From the NCBI GenBank assembly GCA_025964625.1, contig JAOPYL010000127.1:1-34974 (forward strand): a DNA stretch of 34,974 nucleotides. Direction: 5' to 3'. Below are positions 8,260-14,728 of the stretch, in pieces. Origin of the DNA: Actinoallomurus sp. GTDB lineage: Bacteria > Actinomycetota > Actinomycetes > Streptosporangiales > Streptosporangiaceae. A program made the position numbers and the translations under genes. How positions within the stretch are numbered: position 1 is the stretch's first letter; every line of letters begins with the position of its first letter. The notes below the pieces were generated by a model. The model saw nothing but the letters and a program-made list of their open reading frames with translations. It was not told where the DNA came from and ran no database searches.

Positions 8260-9024
8260 TCACGACCCTTTTTGGCAATAGACCACGAACTCCATGTCGA
8301 TCGACTCCGGCGCGAGGTTGAGGAAGTACCAGTCCCATTGGTTGTTGTTCGCGGGCCCCGACCACTCGGTTATGTACTCGTCGTACCCTGCTGCGATTTG
8401 GTTGTAGGAGAGGCCGACCGGGACGTCACCGCCGTTGATCGCTAGGTCACTCGAGGATTTGCACGACAGAGTCTCCTCCTTAGCTCCTCCCGTAGCTGAC
8501 AGGTGGATGGTCTCCGAGACGGTGTATACGCCGGGTCCCGCTGGGCCTTGCGAACCCTGTGGACCGGTCGCTCCGGTGTTACCTGCCGGCCCTGCCGGAC
8601 CAGCGGCGCCGGTGTCGCCCATCAGACCTGCCCGCCCTGCCGGACCAGTGGTCCCGGTGTCGCCCTTCAGACCTGCCGGGCCTGCCGGACCAGTGGTCCC
8701 GGTGTCGCCCTTGGCTCCTTGCGGGCCTTGCGGGCCGGTCAGTCCTTGGGGGCCTTGGGGGCCGGTCTGGTTCCAGGTGATCGTCGTGTCGCCCCTGTGG
8801 CAGGTCGGTGTGCCGGTGGTCGTGACGTTGTAAAGGGCGTGGCCCGACTTGGTCAGGCATGCGGTGTAGGCGGTGCCCGATGAGCTGGCGTTGGCGGCGT
8901 AGGCGATGCCTCCTCCGAGCAGGCCGGCTGCTGAGACTGAGGCGGCGGCCAGAACGGCCGCCTTCTTGGTCAGTCGGCGCGATTCCCTCGGGGTTCGGGC
9001 TGGGTTGTCGTGGTCGGTGCTCAT
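8260..9024 (-). CDS. Secreted collagen-like (Gly-X-Y repeat) protein
   Basis: The 254-residue protein has a basic N-terminus and a hydrophobic segment (about 21-44, ending AYAANA) that should act as a signal peptide or anchor. A short region with a cysteine pair (C56, C75) precedes 26 uninterrupted Gly-X-Y triplets at 88-165, rich in GPQ, GPA and GDT, which would form a collagen triple helix. A globular C-terminal domain of about 90 residues with two cysteines follows and could be a trimerising or binding head. Its ATG overlaps the stop of the upstream 106-residue gene (ATGA), so the two are translationally coupled. Bacterial collagen-like proteins are usually surface or spore-coat structures; a role here in adhesion or aggregation is inference. 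It has no LPXTG motif. Confidence 0.85.
   Translation of the reverse strand: MSTDHDNPARTPRESRRLTKKAAVLAAASVSAAGLLGGGIAYAANASSSGTAYTACLTKSGHALYNVTTTGTPTCHRGDTTITWNQTGPQGPQGLTGPQGPQGAKGDTGTTGPAGPAGLKGDTGTTGPAGRAGLMGDTGAAGPAGPAGNTGATGPQGSQGPAGPGVYTVSETIHLSATGGAKEETLSCKSSSDLAINGGDVPVGLSYNQIAAGYDEYITEWSGPANNNQWDWYFLNLAPESIDMEFVVYCQKGS
8597..8731 (-). repeat. Three tandem 45-base repeats within the collagen-like domain
   Basis: Units begin at 8597, 8642 and 8687 with a 45-base period, so each encodes 15 residues or five Gly-X-Y triplets (pattern [15 protein letters not shown] with substitutions). The second and third units are nearly identical at DNA level. Such in-frame units can change copy number by slippage and alter the length of the triple helix without breaking the frame. 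Confidence 0.8.
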
Positions 9025-9341
9025 CGGGGGGGCTCCTGTCTTGGCGGTTCATGATCCGGGATGGCTGCGGGCGGGGCGTCCGCCGGATCGTGCTGGCCGG
9101 GTGTCTTTGGCTGTGCAATGGCCGGGTCGCTAGGCGCGGTGGTGTGGTCCTCACCTGGGCCGCTGGACGGGGACGGGCGATGTAGGCGAGCGGCTTGGAG
9201 GGTGAGTTCGATGGTGCGGGTGAGCGCCATCCATCCGGCGAATGGCTGGCTGTGGCCGTCACCGTGGTGCACGACCCCGGCGATGGGGTCGGCCTGAAGG
9301 TCGAAGTCGATCGTCAGGCGGGCGTACTCCGGTGAGGGCAT
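9021..9341 (-). CDS. Small hypothetical protein coupled to the collagen-like gene
   Basis: The 106-residue protein starts at ATG 9341. Its N-terminal half (to about residue 50, including [25 protein letters not shown] and an amphipathic segment) looks like a compact globular domain. I have the impression of a widespread but unnamed actinobacterial small protein of this kind. The remaining 55 residues are rich in Pro, Asp and Ala and look disordered. Its TGA overlaps the ATG of the collagen-like gene by four bases in all (ATGA), the best evidence that it is translated. A frame extending to 9449 would run into the repeat copy, so the ATG at 9341 is preferred. Function unknown. Confidence 0.62.
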   Translation of the reverse strand: MPSPEYARLTIDFDLQADPIAGVVHHGDGHSQPFAGWMALTRTIELTLQAARLHRPSPSSGPGEDHTTAPSDPAIAQPKTPGQHDPADAPPAAIPDHEPPRQEPPR

Positions 9342-9416
9342 AGACGGAGACTGCCTGCTCGCAGGTCGCGCCGCATCGGGCGGGGCATGCTGAGCTTTTG
9401 GCGGCGGCACCCCGAG

Positions 9417-9658
9417 AATTTGGCTGCCAGCCGGCGACGTGAGCGACATCGGCGTCCCCGGCAGGCACGGCGAGGAGAACAGTGACGCGGCGCATGAGCC
9501 AGGGCCGCCAAAGCGGGGCGCGGAGCACCGATCCTGGGGCAGACGGCGATCGGGTGACCGGGGAGCCGCTGGGAGTTCTCTTCGAGCGCGAGGCCGAGAT
9601 AGCCGGGCTTTCCCAGGCGTTGGCAGCGGCGCAGGCGGGCGGGCTCGTCGTTGTGGAA
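9417..9658 (+). repeat. Direct repeat covering the start of the LAL gene (copy 2)
   Basis: This is the second copy of 4777-5024 in the same orientation. Similarity begins at the same upstream point (AATTTGGCTGC) and ends sharply at 9658 (TTGTGGAA), within the codons just before the Walker A loop. The next bases, TGAGACGCCC, look like the terminal repeat of the IS3-type element whose transposase tail follows. Confidence 0.85.
9482..9658 (+). pseudogene. Truncated second copy of the LAL regulator gene
   Basis: From a GTG at 9482 the first 59 codons follow the intact LAL protein closely, including FEREAEIAGLSQALAAA and LVVVE. The sequence then breaks off before the P-loop, at the edge of an IS3-type remnant, and the frame ends at 9712 after unrelated residues. 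It lacks every functional domain. It could be the scar of a duplicated regulator destroyed by insertion. Its intact upstream region may still hold a working promoter. Confidence 0.8.
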
Positions 9659-9703
9659 GTGAGACGCCCGGCGTTTCCTAGACGCCAATCCAAGAAAACG
9701 ATA

Positions 9704-9898
9704 TCAGGCTGAACGCCTATTCTCGAACCATTCCTTCAGCACCTCGAGCGGCGGCCGGTAGGAGATAGCTGAGTGGAGCCTCCGCCGGTTATAGAAGCCC
9801 TCGATGTATCGGATGATCTCCCGCCGCGCCTCGGCGCGTGTCGCGAACTTCTCGATATCCGGCCGTTCGGTCTTCAGCTTTCCGAAGAACGATTCGGC
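9704..9898 (-). pseudogene. IS3-family transposase (OrfB), C-terminal fragment
   Basis: The minus strand reads AESFFGKLKTE, then REIIRYIEGFYNRRRLHS, then YRPPLEVLKEWFE before a TGA at 9704-9706. This is the hallmark end of IS3-group integrase-type transposases; the E of AESFF is the last acid of the DDE triad. Only about 64 codons remain. Upstream, the frame continues into a stretch that does not belong to an IS3 transposase, so the gene has been cut and joined to other DNA. The bases between the stop and 9659 would be the element's own end. Confidence 0.85.
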
Positions 9899-9980
9899 GT
9901 CGAGTTCGTCGATGCCCCAATTGGCGGCGGTGGACAGGTAGGACTGGACGAGGGCGAAGTCGGCGAGGCCTCGCAGGGTG
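9899..9980 (-). other. Unidentified coding scrap fused in frame to the IS3 fragment
   Basis: In the same minus-strand frame as the IS3 fragment, this stretch encodes a plausible peptide (GLADFALVQSYLSTAAN, then WGIDELD) that is not the expected NCYDNA-type passage of IS3 transposases. It looks like a piece of another protein, possibly another transposase. Its right end meets the methyltransferase fragment on the plus strand at about 9980. It marks a junction of at least three unrelated sequences. Confidence 0.4.
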
Positions 9981-10128
9981 CGCCCGCGAGCACCTACGAG
10001 CCCAGCGCTTCCCCGACAGCTACACCCTCACCGGCAACCAGGCCGAACAGACCATGCAGGCGGGCAACACGGTCTCCGCCAACGTCGCCCACTGGATCGG
10101 CACCAAGGTCGCAGAGGCCCTGTCATGA
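9981..10128 (+). pseudogene. C5-cytosine DNA methyltransferase, C-terminal fragment
   Basis: The plus strand reads EHLRAQRFPDSYTLTGN, then QAEQTMQAGNTVSANVAHWI, and ends at a TGA (10126-10128). This is the conserved tail of phage- and AICE-type C5 methyltransferases: the FPDsY motif and motif X with its AGNxVsxNVA core. All earlier motifs, including the catalytic Cys and the SAM-binding site, are gone. The stop overlaps the ATG of the following small gene, preserving the original operon arrangement. Confidence 0.8.
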
Positions 10129-10403
10129 CCGACCAGATCGGCCTGTTCGCCGAAGCGGAGGAAGCACCCGCCGTCGTATCCGGCATCCGCTACGCCCGCA
10201 CCGATCCGGGCGCGAGCGACGCCGCGCTCACCGGTGACGGATACGGCTGGCTGGCCCGCCTGCTGCCCACACCGACGCCACCGATCTGCGAGCACTGCCA
10301 GCACGCGATGGTGCTGCCCGCGTCGGCGCCGGTGCTGTGGACCTGCCCGGCCTGTCACCCACAGGAGGAGCTGCGCATGCCGTCTACCGAACCGCCCGAC
10401 TGA
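10125..10403 (+). CDS. Small zinc-ribbon protein of phage/integrative-element type
   Basis: The 92-residue product starts at an ATG that overlaps the stop of the methyltransferase fragment (ATGA). It has two CxxC pairs, CEHC and CPAC, spaced 20 or so residues apart in the C-terminal half (CEHCQHAM ... WTCPACH), which should bind one zinc. The N-terminus MTDQIGLFAE resembles small proteins encoded next to C5 methyltransferases in actinobacterial phages and integrative elements. The frame is intact, but its partner upstream is destroyed, so expression is doubtful. Function unknown. Confidence 0.62.
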   Translation: MTDQIGLFAEAEEAPAVVSGIRYARTDPGASDAALTGDGYGWLARLLPTPTPPICEHCQHAMVLPASAPVLWTCPACHPQEELRMPSTEPPD

Positions 10404-10574
10404 AGCCTGACCATCACCGAGTCATCCGAGGGGCCGCGCGAACCTGGGCACGCTCGCGAGCCGATCGGCCGGTCTTGGTCCAGCATGGCCGCCAACGGCA
10501 CCTGTGGGTCGTCGAAGAACCAGACCACATGATGATCGGGCATGGCCTGAGCCCCCCGACGTCACATGCCTTAC
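10404..10574 (+). other. Possible coding remnant between the zinc-ribbon gene and the att arm
   Basis: A plus-strand frame ending at 10618 reads RPVLVQHGRQRHLWVVEE followed by PDHMMIGHGLS, which looks like genuine protein rather than chance. It has no convincing start and runs into the repeated att arm, where protein character ends. It is most likely the remains of another phage-type gene. The rest of the stretch shows nothing. Confidence 0.3.
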
Positions 10575-10799
10575 CGGAATCGGCCGGCCGCACCATGTGG
10601 CTCGGCTCAGACGGGTAGGACAAGATGTCAGGTGACTGATCTTCGGCACGTATTCGGCACAGACACTCGCCGACAGCCGTAGACAGTCGGGCCTCATGTG
10701 AACAGCGCCAGACCTCGAAATCGCAGGTCAGGCGCTGTCTTCGCTGTCTGTCGAGGGGTGGGCACAGCTGGATTCGAACCAGCGACTCCTGGTTTGTAA
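10575..10799. repeat. Proximal att-type repeat: flanking arm plus tRNA-Val 3' half
   Basis: This is the partner of 4352-4575 in direct orientation. The final 42 bases are the 3' half of the intact tRNA-Val; the preceding arm matches with scattered substitutions and one stretch of poor match (10731-10755). On the minus strand the arm reads through phrases such as CAEYVPKIS in both copies, which could be the tail of a gene carried by both elements. Confidence 0.8.
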
Positions 10800-10831
10800 G
10801 ACCAGTGCTCTAACCACTGAGCTATGCGCCC
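10759..10831 (-). tRNA. tRNA-Val (anticodon UAC)
   Basis: The minus strand from 10831 folds into a full cloverleaf. Acceptor GGGCGCA pairs with TGTGCCC with one G-U. The D arm is GCTC/GAGC, the anticodon arm CTGGT/ACCAG encloses loop CTTACAA, and the T arm GCTGG/CCAGC encloses TTCGAAT; the discriminator is A. Loop positions 34-36 are TAC, which reads the valine codons GUA and GUG. CCA is not encoded. It is 73 bases long. The gene is the integration target of the island to its left, which restored the complete tRNA. Confidence 0.95.
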
Positions 10832-10894
10832 GCTGCCGGATACCCGGCGTCCGGCAAAGCCTACCGGGATCCTCCCCCGGGTCGCGAAACGAGA

Positions 10895-12649
10895 TCAGCC
10901 CGCGAGACGCCAGTCTCCGAAGGTATCCCAGGTGCTGCGGGCGGAGACGTACAGGCGGCCGTCGGCGCCGAGGGCCAGCGCGAAGGCCTTACCGCTGCCG
11001 TAGCCGGTGATGGCCGGAACGCCGATGGCGGGGATGCCCAGGGCCGGCGGCATGGTGCCGCCGGTCGGCACGGGCGCCTCGCCGGTCTGACGGAAGACCG
11101 CTCCCAGCCGGCCGGTGGGGGTGCTCCACGTACGGCCGGTCTCCCTGACCTGCCGGACCGTCGTGGACCCGGCCTCCTGGTAGGTCAGCGTCGGGCGGCC
11201 GCCGGTGTCGCGGATCGCGCTGAGCGGGCTCCCCGGCCGTACGCCGGGGACCGCACCGGCGTACGTGAAGCCGCACGCGCTGGTCTGCCGCCACTGCAGG
11301 ACCTGGGTCCGGGTCGGTGCGAACAGCTCGATCCCGGCCCTGCCGCCGACGGCGGCCATGCCCTCCTGGACGTCACGGCCGCGCAGCTCGATCCACTTCT
11401 TCGGCCAGGATCCGCCGGCGGCCTGGCACTTGACGCTGACGGTGCCCTTCGCGTCGCGTGTGAACACGACGGTCCTGCCACCCTTGCCCACGGCCGCGAC
11501 CGGTGCGCCGGCCGCGCCGTTCCCGATGGTGGTCCAGCGCGCCGACCACCTCCCGTGGGAGAGCCGCGGCCGGGCGGCCACGATCTGGCCGCCCTTCAGT
11601 GCGAAGACCTGCCCGCCGCCCACGGCGAGGGACGGCGCGAGCGGGCCGCCTCCGAGGGAGGCCGGGCCCTTCCAGCCCGACGAACTCCGCCACCACGTGT
11701 ACAGGCGCCCGGAGAGCACGGCGAACGCCCGCGTGCCGGTCGCCCAGGAGGTGCCGCGCGGCCAGCGATAGCGCATCCGCTTCTGCCAGCCCGCGTAGTT
11801 GGCGGCCTCGGGGTTGATCCGGTAGTCGTGCGCGCGGTAGAGGCCGAAGACGCGCTGCTTGGTGGCGCCGGCGGCGGCACCGAGGTTCACCGGCGTGTCG
11901 CTGAGGTTGTAGTCGCGGTAGTCGACCTCGACGATCCTCCGGCCGTACGCGCGTACCGCGTCGGCGGCGAAGGCCGAAGCGGCGATGTGGTCGGTGTGGT
12001 CCGCGGTGTACCGCTTGTCCGGTGCCGGGTCCTGGGCGCGTACGGTCGTCGCGCCGGAGCGCCGCAGCAGCGTGACGAGTGCCCTGATCACGTCTTCGCG
12101 GGTGTAGCAGAAGGCGTACGGCGAGCCCGTGCCGGTCACGGTCCGGGCGCACTTCCTCGAAGCACGGTCGGCGTGGAGTTGCGCGAGGGCCCGCCGGCCG
12201 AGGTCGGCGCGCGGGTCCCGGCCGTCGGGGAGGCCGAGGAACGCCAGCTGGACGTTGGGCCTGCCGGTCAGGGTGTGCAGCTCGACCCTGACGCGGCCGG
12301 AGCGTACGGCCTGGACCCGCCAGCTGTCGCTCACCCCTGCCATGGCGGCGTACGCGGCCTGGAGGCCCTGACGACGCTCCGCGACATACGCCAGGGGATT
12401 GTGGGTGTCGGGCTTGATCCCGGCCCGTCCCTCGGCTGCGGTGAGCACGACGGTCGTCACGCCGCCGCCGGCCCCGATCTCACGGGACAGGTCCGGGGAC
12501 ATGAACAGCAGGTCATCATCGGGATGCGCGATGATCTGCATGAACACGGGCTGCCGCTGCGCCGCGCTCACGGGCGCGGAAGCGCCCAGGATGCCGGCAC
12601 ACGCCGCCACCGCCGCCATTGCGGCGATCAGTCTTGTCATCCCCGCCAC
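10895..12649 (-). CDS. Secreted PIG-L family deacetylase with propeller-like C-terminal domain
   Basis: The 584-residue protein starts at GTG 12649 behind GGGGAG; ATG 12640 is an alternative. A signal peptide covers about residues 1-30. The PIG-L (LmbE) domain follows to about 300: AHPDDD at 41-46 gives the zinc ligands and catalytic Asp, and ADHTDHIAAS supplies the third-ligand histidine motif. The family removes acetyl groups from N-acetylglucosaminyl substrates. The C-terminal half (about 300-584) has repeating YTWW, LALGADGRLYV and similar short beta-strand motifs, like the PLL/tachylectin-type propellers that bind sugars. The combination points to an extracellular enzyme acting on a glycan or glycoconjugate; the substrate is unknown. 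It ends 63 bases before tRNA-Val and is not part of the island. Confidence 0.85.
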   Translation of the reverse strand: MAGMTRLIAAMAAVAACAGILGASAPVSAAQRQPVFMQIIAHPDDDLLFMSPDLSREIGAGGGVTTVVLTAAEGRAGIKPDTHNPLAYVAERRQGLQAAYAAMAGVSDSWRVQAVRSGRVRVELHTLTGRPNVQLAFLGLPDGRDPRADLGRRALAQLHADRASRKCARTVTGTGSPYAFCYTREDVIRALVTLLRRSGATTVRAQDPAPDKRYTADHTDHIAASAFAADAVRAYGRRIVEVDYRDYNLSDTPVNLGAAAGATKQRVFGLYRAHDYRINPEAANYAGWQKRMRYRWPRGTSWATGTRAFAVLSGRLYTWWRSSSGWKGPASLGGGPLAPSLAVGGGQVFALKGGQIVAARPRLSHGRWSARWTTIGNGAAGAPVAAVGKGGRTVVFTRDAKGTVSVKCQAAGGSWPKKWIELRGRDVQEGMAAVGGRAGIELFAPTRTQVLQWRQTSACGFTYAGAVPGVRPGSPLSAIRDTGGRPTLTYQEAGSTTVRQVRETGRTWSTPTGRLGAVFRQTGEAPVPTGGTMPPALGIPAIGVPAITGYGSGKAFALALGADGRLYVSARSTWDTFGDWRLAG

Positions 12650-12754
12650 GCCATCTCCCCTCGCCCGTGCTCACTTGCCGGAGAGCGAAAAGGATCATGC
12701 CACAGGAGAACTTGACCTTAGGTGGAATGTCAGAGTTTCAGAGTTACGGCCACG

Positions 12755-13081
12755 TCAGGCCGTCGGCCCGCGTCTGAGCACCCGGCTGAGCGCCGCCGCG
12801 ACCTCCTCGGACAGGCCGGGAGCGCCCGAGGTCACCAGGGTGTCGGCGGCGCGCTCGGCAGTACGCACGTGGCCGCAGTCGCGGCACTCGATCTCGCCGA
12901 GTCGGCACACCAGCCCGGCCGAATTACACGCCGCGCACTGGTCGAGATCGGTTATCCAGTCATCACGGGTCTGGCAGCCGGGACAGACCAGAACCTGCCG
13001 CTCGGCGCACACGCCGCGCTTCCACGGGCTCGCGCCACGGACCGGGTCGGTCTGCCGGGCCCCGCAGCGATAGCAGGGCAT
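12755..13081 (-). CDS. Hypothetical zinc-ribbon protein
   Basis: The 108-residue protein carries a row of CxxC knuckles: CYRC at 3-6, then CPGC, CAAC and CRDC, plus further single cysteines, enough for two zinc ribbons, in residues 1-70. The last 35 residues form a helix. There is no catalytic domain. It lies downstream of ahpE, separated by a strong hairpin, and is probably transcribed alone or by read-through. I cannot name the family; nucleic-acid or protein binding is the usual role for such modules. Confidence 0.7.
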   Translation of the reverse strand: MPCYRCGARQTDPVRGASPWKRGVCAERQVLVCPGCQTRDDWITDLDQCAACNSAGLVCRLGEIECRDCGHVRTAERAADTLVTSGAPGLSEEVAAALSRVLRRGPTA

Positions 13082-13102
13082 GGCCCCCTCCAGAGTGTCC
13101 GG

Positions 13103-13126
13103 GGCCGGGCCCCTGCGGGCCCGGCC
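13103..13126 (-). terminator. Hairpin terminator after ahpE
   Basis: GGCCGGGCCC (13103-13112) pairs perfectly with GGGCCCGGCC (13117-13126) around a 4-base loop, eight bases beyond the ahpE stop codon and before the start of the zinc-ribbon gene. Position and stability support a terminator; there is no T-run. Confidence 0.65.
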
Positions 13127-13134
13127 ACAGGAGA

Positions 13135-13596
13135 CTACGAGATAGCGGCGAGCGCCTTGCGGTACTCGTCGAGGTCGCGGGCGTCCGGGATGGCGTTCTC
13201 GACCTTCCAGCGGACGACGCCGGTCTTGTCGATGATGAAGGTCCCGCGCGTCGCCAGGCCCGCCTCTTCGTTGAAGATCCCATAGGTCTTCGCGACGTCG
13301 CCGTGCGGCCAGAAGTCCGACAGCAGGGGAAACTCGTAGTTCTCCTGCTCGGCCCAGGCCCGGTGGGCGAACACCGAGTCGACCGAGACCGCGACGACCT
13401 GGACGTCGTCACCACCGAGCGTCGGCAGCTCGTCCCGGATCGAGCACAGCTCGCCCGTGCAGATGCCGCTGAACGCCAGCGGGTAGAAGACGAGCACGAC
13501 GTTCTTCTTCCCGCGGAAGTCCGACAGCTTCACCGGCGTGCCGTGCTGGTCCTTCAACTCGAAGTCCGGTGCGGAGTCGCCAACCTGAATCGCCAT
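13135..13596 (-). CDS. ahpE: Peroxiredoxin, AhpE type
   Basis: The 153-residue thioredoxin-fold peroxidase reduces hydrogen peroxide, organic peroxides and peroxynitrite in the cytosol. The active-site pattern PLAFSGIC (39-46) gives peroxidatic Cys46 in the PxxxSxxC motif, and Cys51 follows in TGELC. M. tuberculosis AhpE, the model of this class, is recycled by mycothiol/mycoredoxin; I infer the same here from the actinobacterial setting. The remaining fold is complete ([40 protein letters not shown]). It sits downstream of the DUF3052 gene, an arrangement familiar from other actinobacteria. A pair of direct repeats upstream (13679-13705) could be a regulatory site. Confidence 0.93.
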   Translation of the reverse strand: MAIQVGDSAPDFELKDQHGTPVKLSDFRGKKNVVLVFYPLAFSGICTGELCSIRDELPTLGGDDVQVVAVSVDSVFAHRAWAEQENYEFPLLSDFWPHGDVAKTYGIFNEEAGLATRGTFIIDKTGVVRWKVENAIPDARDLDEYRKALAAIS

Positions 13597-13678
13597 GATC
13601 TAGAACCTTTCAAAGGAATTTCGGACGCGAGCGCCAGTCTGCCACCCGGTACCGGAAAGGCTCTCAGGAGACCCGGCA

Positions 13679-13705
13679 GTCCGGAGGACCGCGTGTCCGG
13701 AGGAC
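13679..13705. repeat. Direct repeat pair upstream of ahpE
   Basis: GTCCGGAGGAC occurs at 13679-13689 and 13695-13705, a 16-base period. They lie 80-110 bases upstream of the ahpE start and about 40 bases after the DUF3052 stop. An 11-base exact repeat at this spacing is uncommon by chance and could be an operator pair, but GGAGGAC is also a frequent word in high-GC DNA. Confidence 0.35.
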
Positions 13706-13741
13706 TTTCTCCGTATCATGATCATCTGTGTACGAGGCCGG

Positions 13742-14164
13742 TCAACGCCGTGCTTTGGGTGTCACCAGCCGCGTGCCCGACCATTCGCGGGCCGCGCTGA
13801 TGCTGCTCGTCTGGGACAGGCCGGCCGTCTGCGCCGCCTCGCCGATGTCACTCGGCTCGACGTGGCCGTCACGGCCCGCCTTCGGCGTGAGAAGCCAGAT
13901 ATGGCCACCGCCCGCCAGTGTGGTGAGCGCGTCGGACAAGGCGTCGAACAGATCGCCGTCGTCGTCGCGCCACCACAGCAGCACGACGTCGACCACGTCG
14001 TCGTAGTCCTCGTCGACCAGCGCGCTCTCCGAAATCGATTCGATAGAGCTGCGCAGCTCCTCATCGCAGTCGTCGTCGTAGCCGATCTCCTGCACCACCT
14101 GACTCGGCTTGATGCCGAGCCGTTCGGCCAGGCTGCTCTGCGCCTGACCCGCGGTCGCGCTCAC
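13742..14164 (-). CDS. DUF3052 family protein
   Basis: The 140-residue acidic protein belongs to the actinobacterial DUF3052 family: LAERLGIKPSQVVQEIGYDD near the start, a D/E-rich middle (DEDYDDVVDVVLLWWRDDDG), and a C-terminal part with HIWLLTPKAGRDGHVEP. I chose GTG 14164 because it follows AGGGAGGA and matches the family's start; an upstream in-frame ATG at 14287 would add unrelated codons. The gene sits near aceE in Streptomyces too. The function is unknown; the neighbourhood suggests a link to central metabolism or redox state. Confidence 0.85.
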   Translation of the reverse strand: MSATAGQAQSSLAERLGIKPSQVVQEIGYDDDCDEELRSSIESISESALVDEDYDDVVDVVLLWWRDDDGDLFDALSDALTTLAGGGHIWLLTPKAGRDGHVEPSDIGEAAQTAGLSQTSSISAAREWSGTRLVTPKARR

Positions 14165-14305
14165 GAACGTCCTCCCTATCTTGTGGGCCGCGATTGTCCT
14201 TGACCCGCCGCCTTGAGGTGCGGCATTGCCGGACAGTTCACACGGCGGACCACCCCGCGCGCAAGTGTCTTGCCCGCATGTGAGCAAACCCGGCCACTTC
14301 TTCTG

Positions 14306-14719
14306 TCAGCCACCGGCAATGAAGCTGAGCCGTACCTTGCGCACGACATTGTCCACGTTAAGGTCCACAACGGCCACCGATTGCCACGTGCCCAGCGCCA
14401 TCCTCCCCTCGATCACGGGGATCGTCGCGTGCGGCGGGACGATCGCCGGCATCACGTGCGAACGCCCGTGCCCGGGCGACCCGTGGGAGTGCACCCATCG
14501 GTCATCCGAGGGTAGAAGGTCGCGCATCGCCGCGAGGAGGTCCAGGTCGCTGCCCGCCCCCAGCTCGATCAGGGCGATCCCGGCGGTCGCGTGCGGAATG
14601 AAGACGTTCAACAACCCGTCGTCCGCCCTGGTGCGGCGCAGGAAGGTGGCACATGCGCCCGTGATGTCATGTACGGCCTCTTTACTGCCGGTGGTCACAG
14701 TGATCACTTCGGTTTGCAT
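14306..14719 (-). CDS. YjbQ family (UPF0047) protein
   Basis: The 137-residue protein has the complete YjbQ signature: FIPHATAGIALIELG (about 41-55), the histidine-rich loop HSHGSPGHGRSHVMPAIVPP, and GRMALGTWQSVAVVDLN near the end. Family members form trimers with a conserved Cys/His/Asp pocket; the E. coli protein has weak thiamin phosphate synthase activity, so databases call it a secondary thiamine-phosphate synthase enzyme, but the physiological role is not settled. Its start lies nine bases after the stop of the DUF1918 gene, so the two are one operon. Confidence 0.9.
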   Translation of the reverse strand: MQTEVITVTTGSKEAVHDITGACATFLRRTRADDGLLNVFIPHATAGIALIELGAGSDLDLLAAMRDLLPSDDRWVHSHGSPGHGRSHVMPAIVPPHATIPVIEGRMALGTWQSVAVVDLNVDNVVRKVRLSFIAGG

Positions 14720-14728
14720 GGGCTCTGT

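Larger units (their letters stand above)
4576..10799. mobile_element. Decayed genomic island integrated at tRNA-Val(UAC)
   Basis: The bounds are set by the tRNA fragment at 4535-4575 and the intact tRNA-Val at 10759-10831. Content is typical of an integrated accessory region: ISL3-like and IS3-like transposase pieces, the tail of a C5 methyltransferase with a phage-type small gene, a LAL regulator and a broken copy of its start, and a collagen-like surface protein. No integrase gene is visible, so the element is probably immobile now. The 6.2 kb length is direct from the two cores; the mechanism follows from general knowledge of tRNA-targeting elements. Confidence 0.8.

Noticed and set aside
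6614-8281. 555-codon plus-strand frame overlapping the LAL gene and the region after it
   Set aside because: It is out of frame with the LAL protein, Arg/Pro-rich and without motifs.
8597-8760. Regular repeats suggestive of a CRISPR array
   Set aside because: The 45-base period is in frame with the Gly-X-Y code of the collagen-like gene. There are no unique spacers and no cas genes.
12712-12735. TTGACC word as a plus-strand promoter
   Set aside because: No plus-strand gene follows; the downstream sequence is the end of a minus-strand gene.
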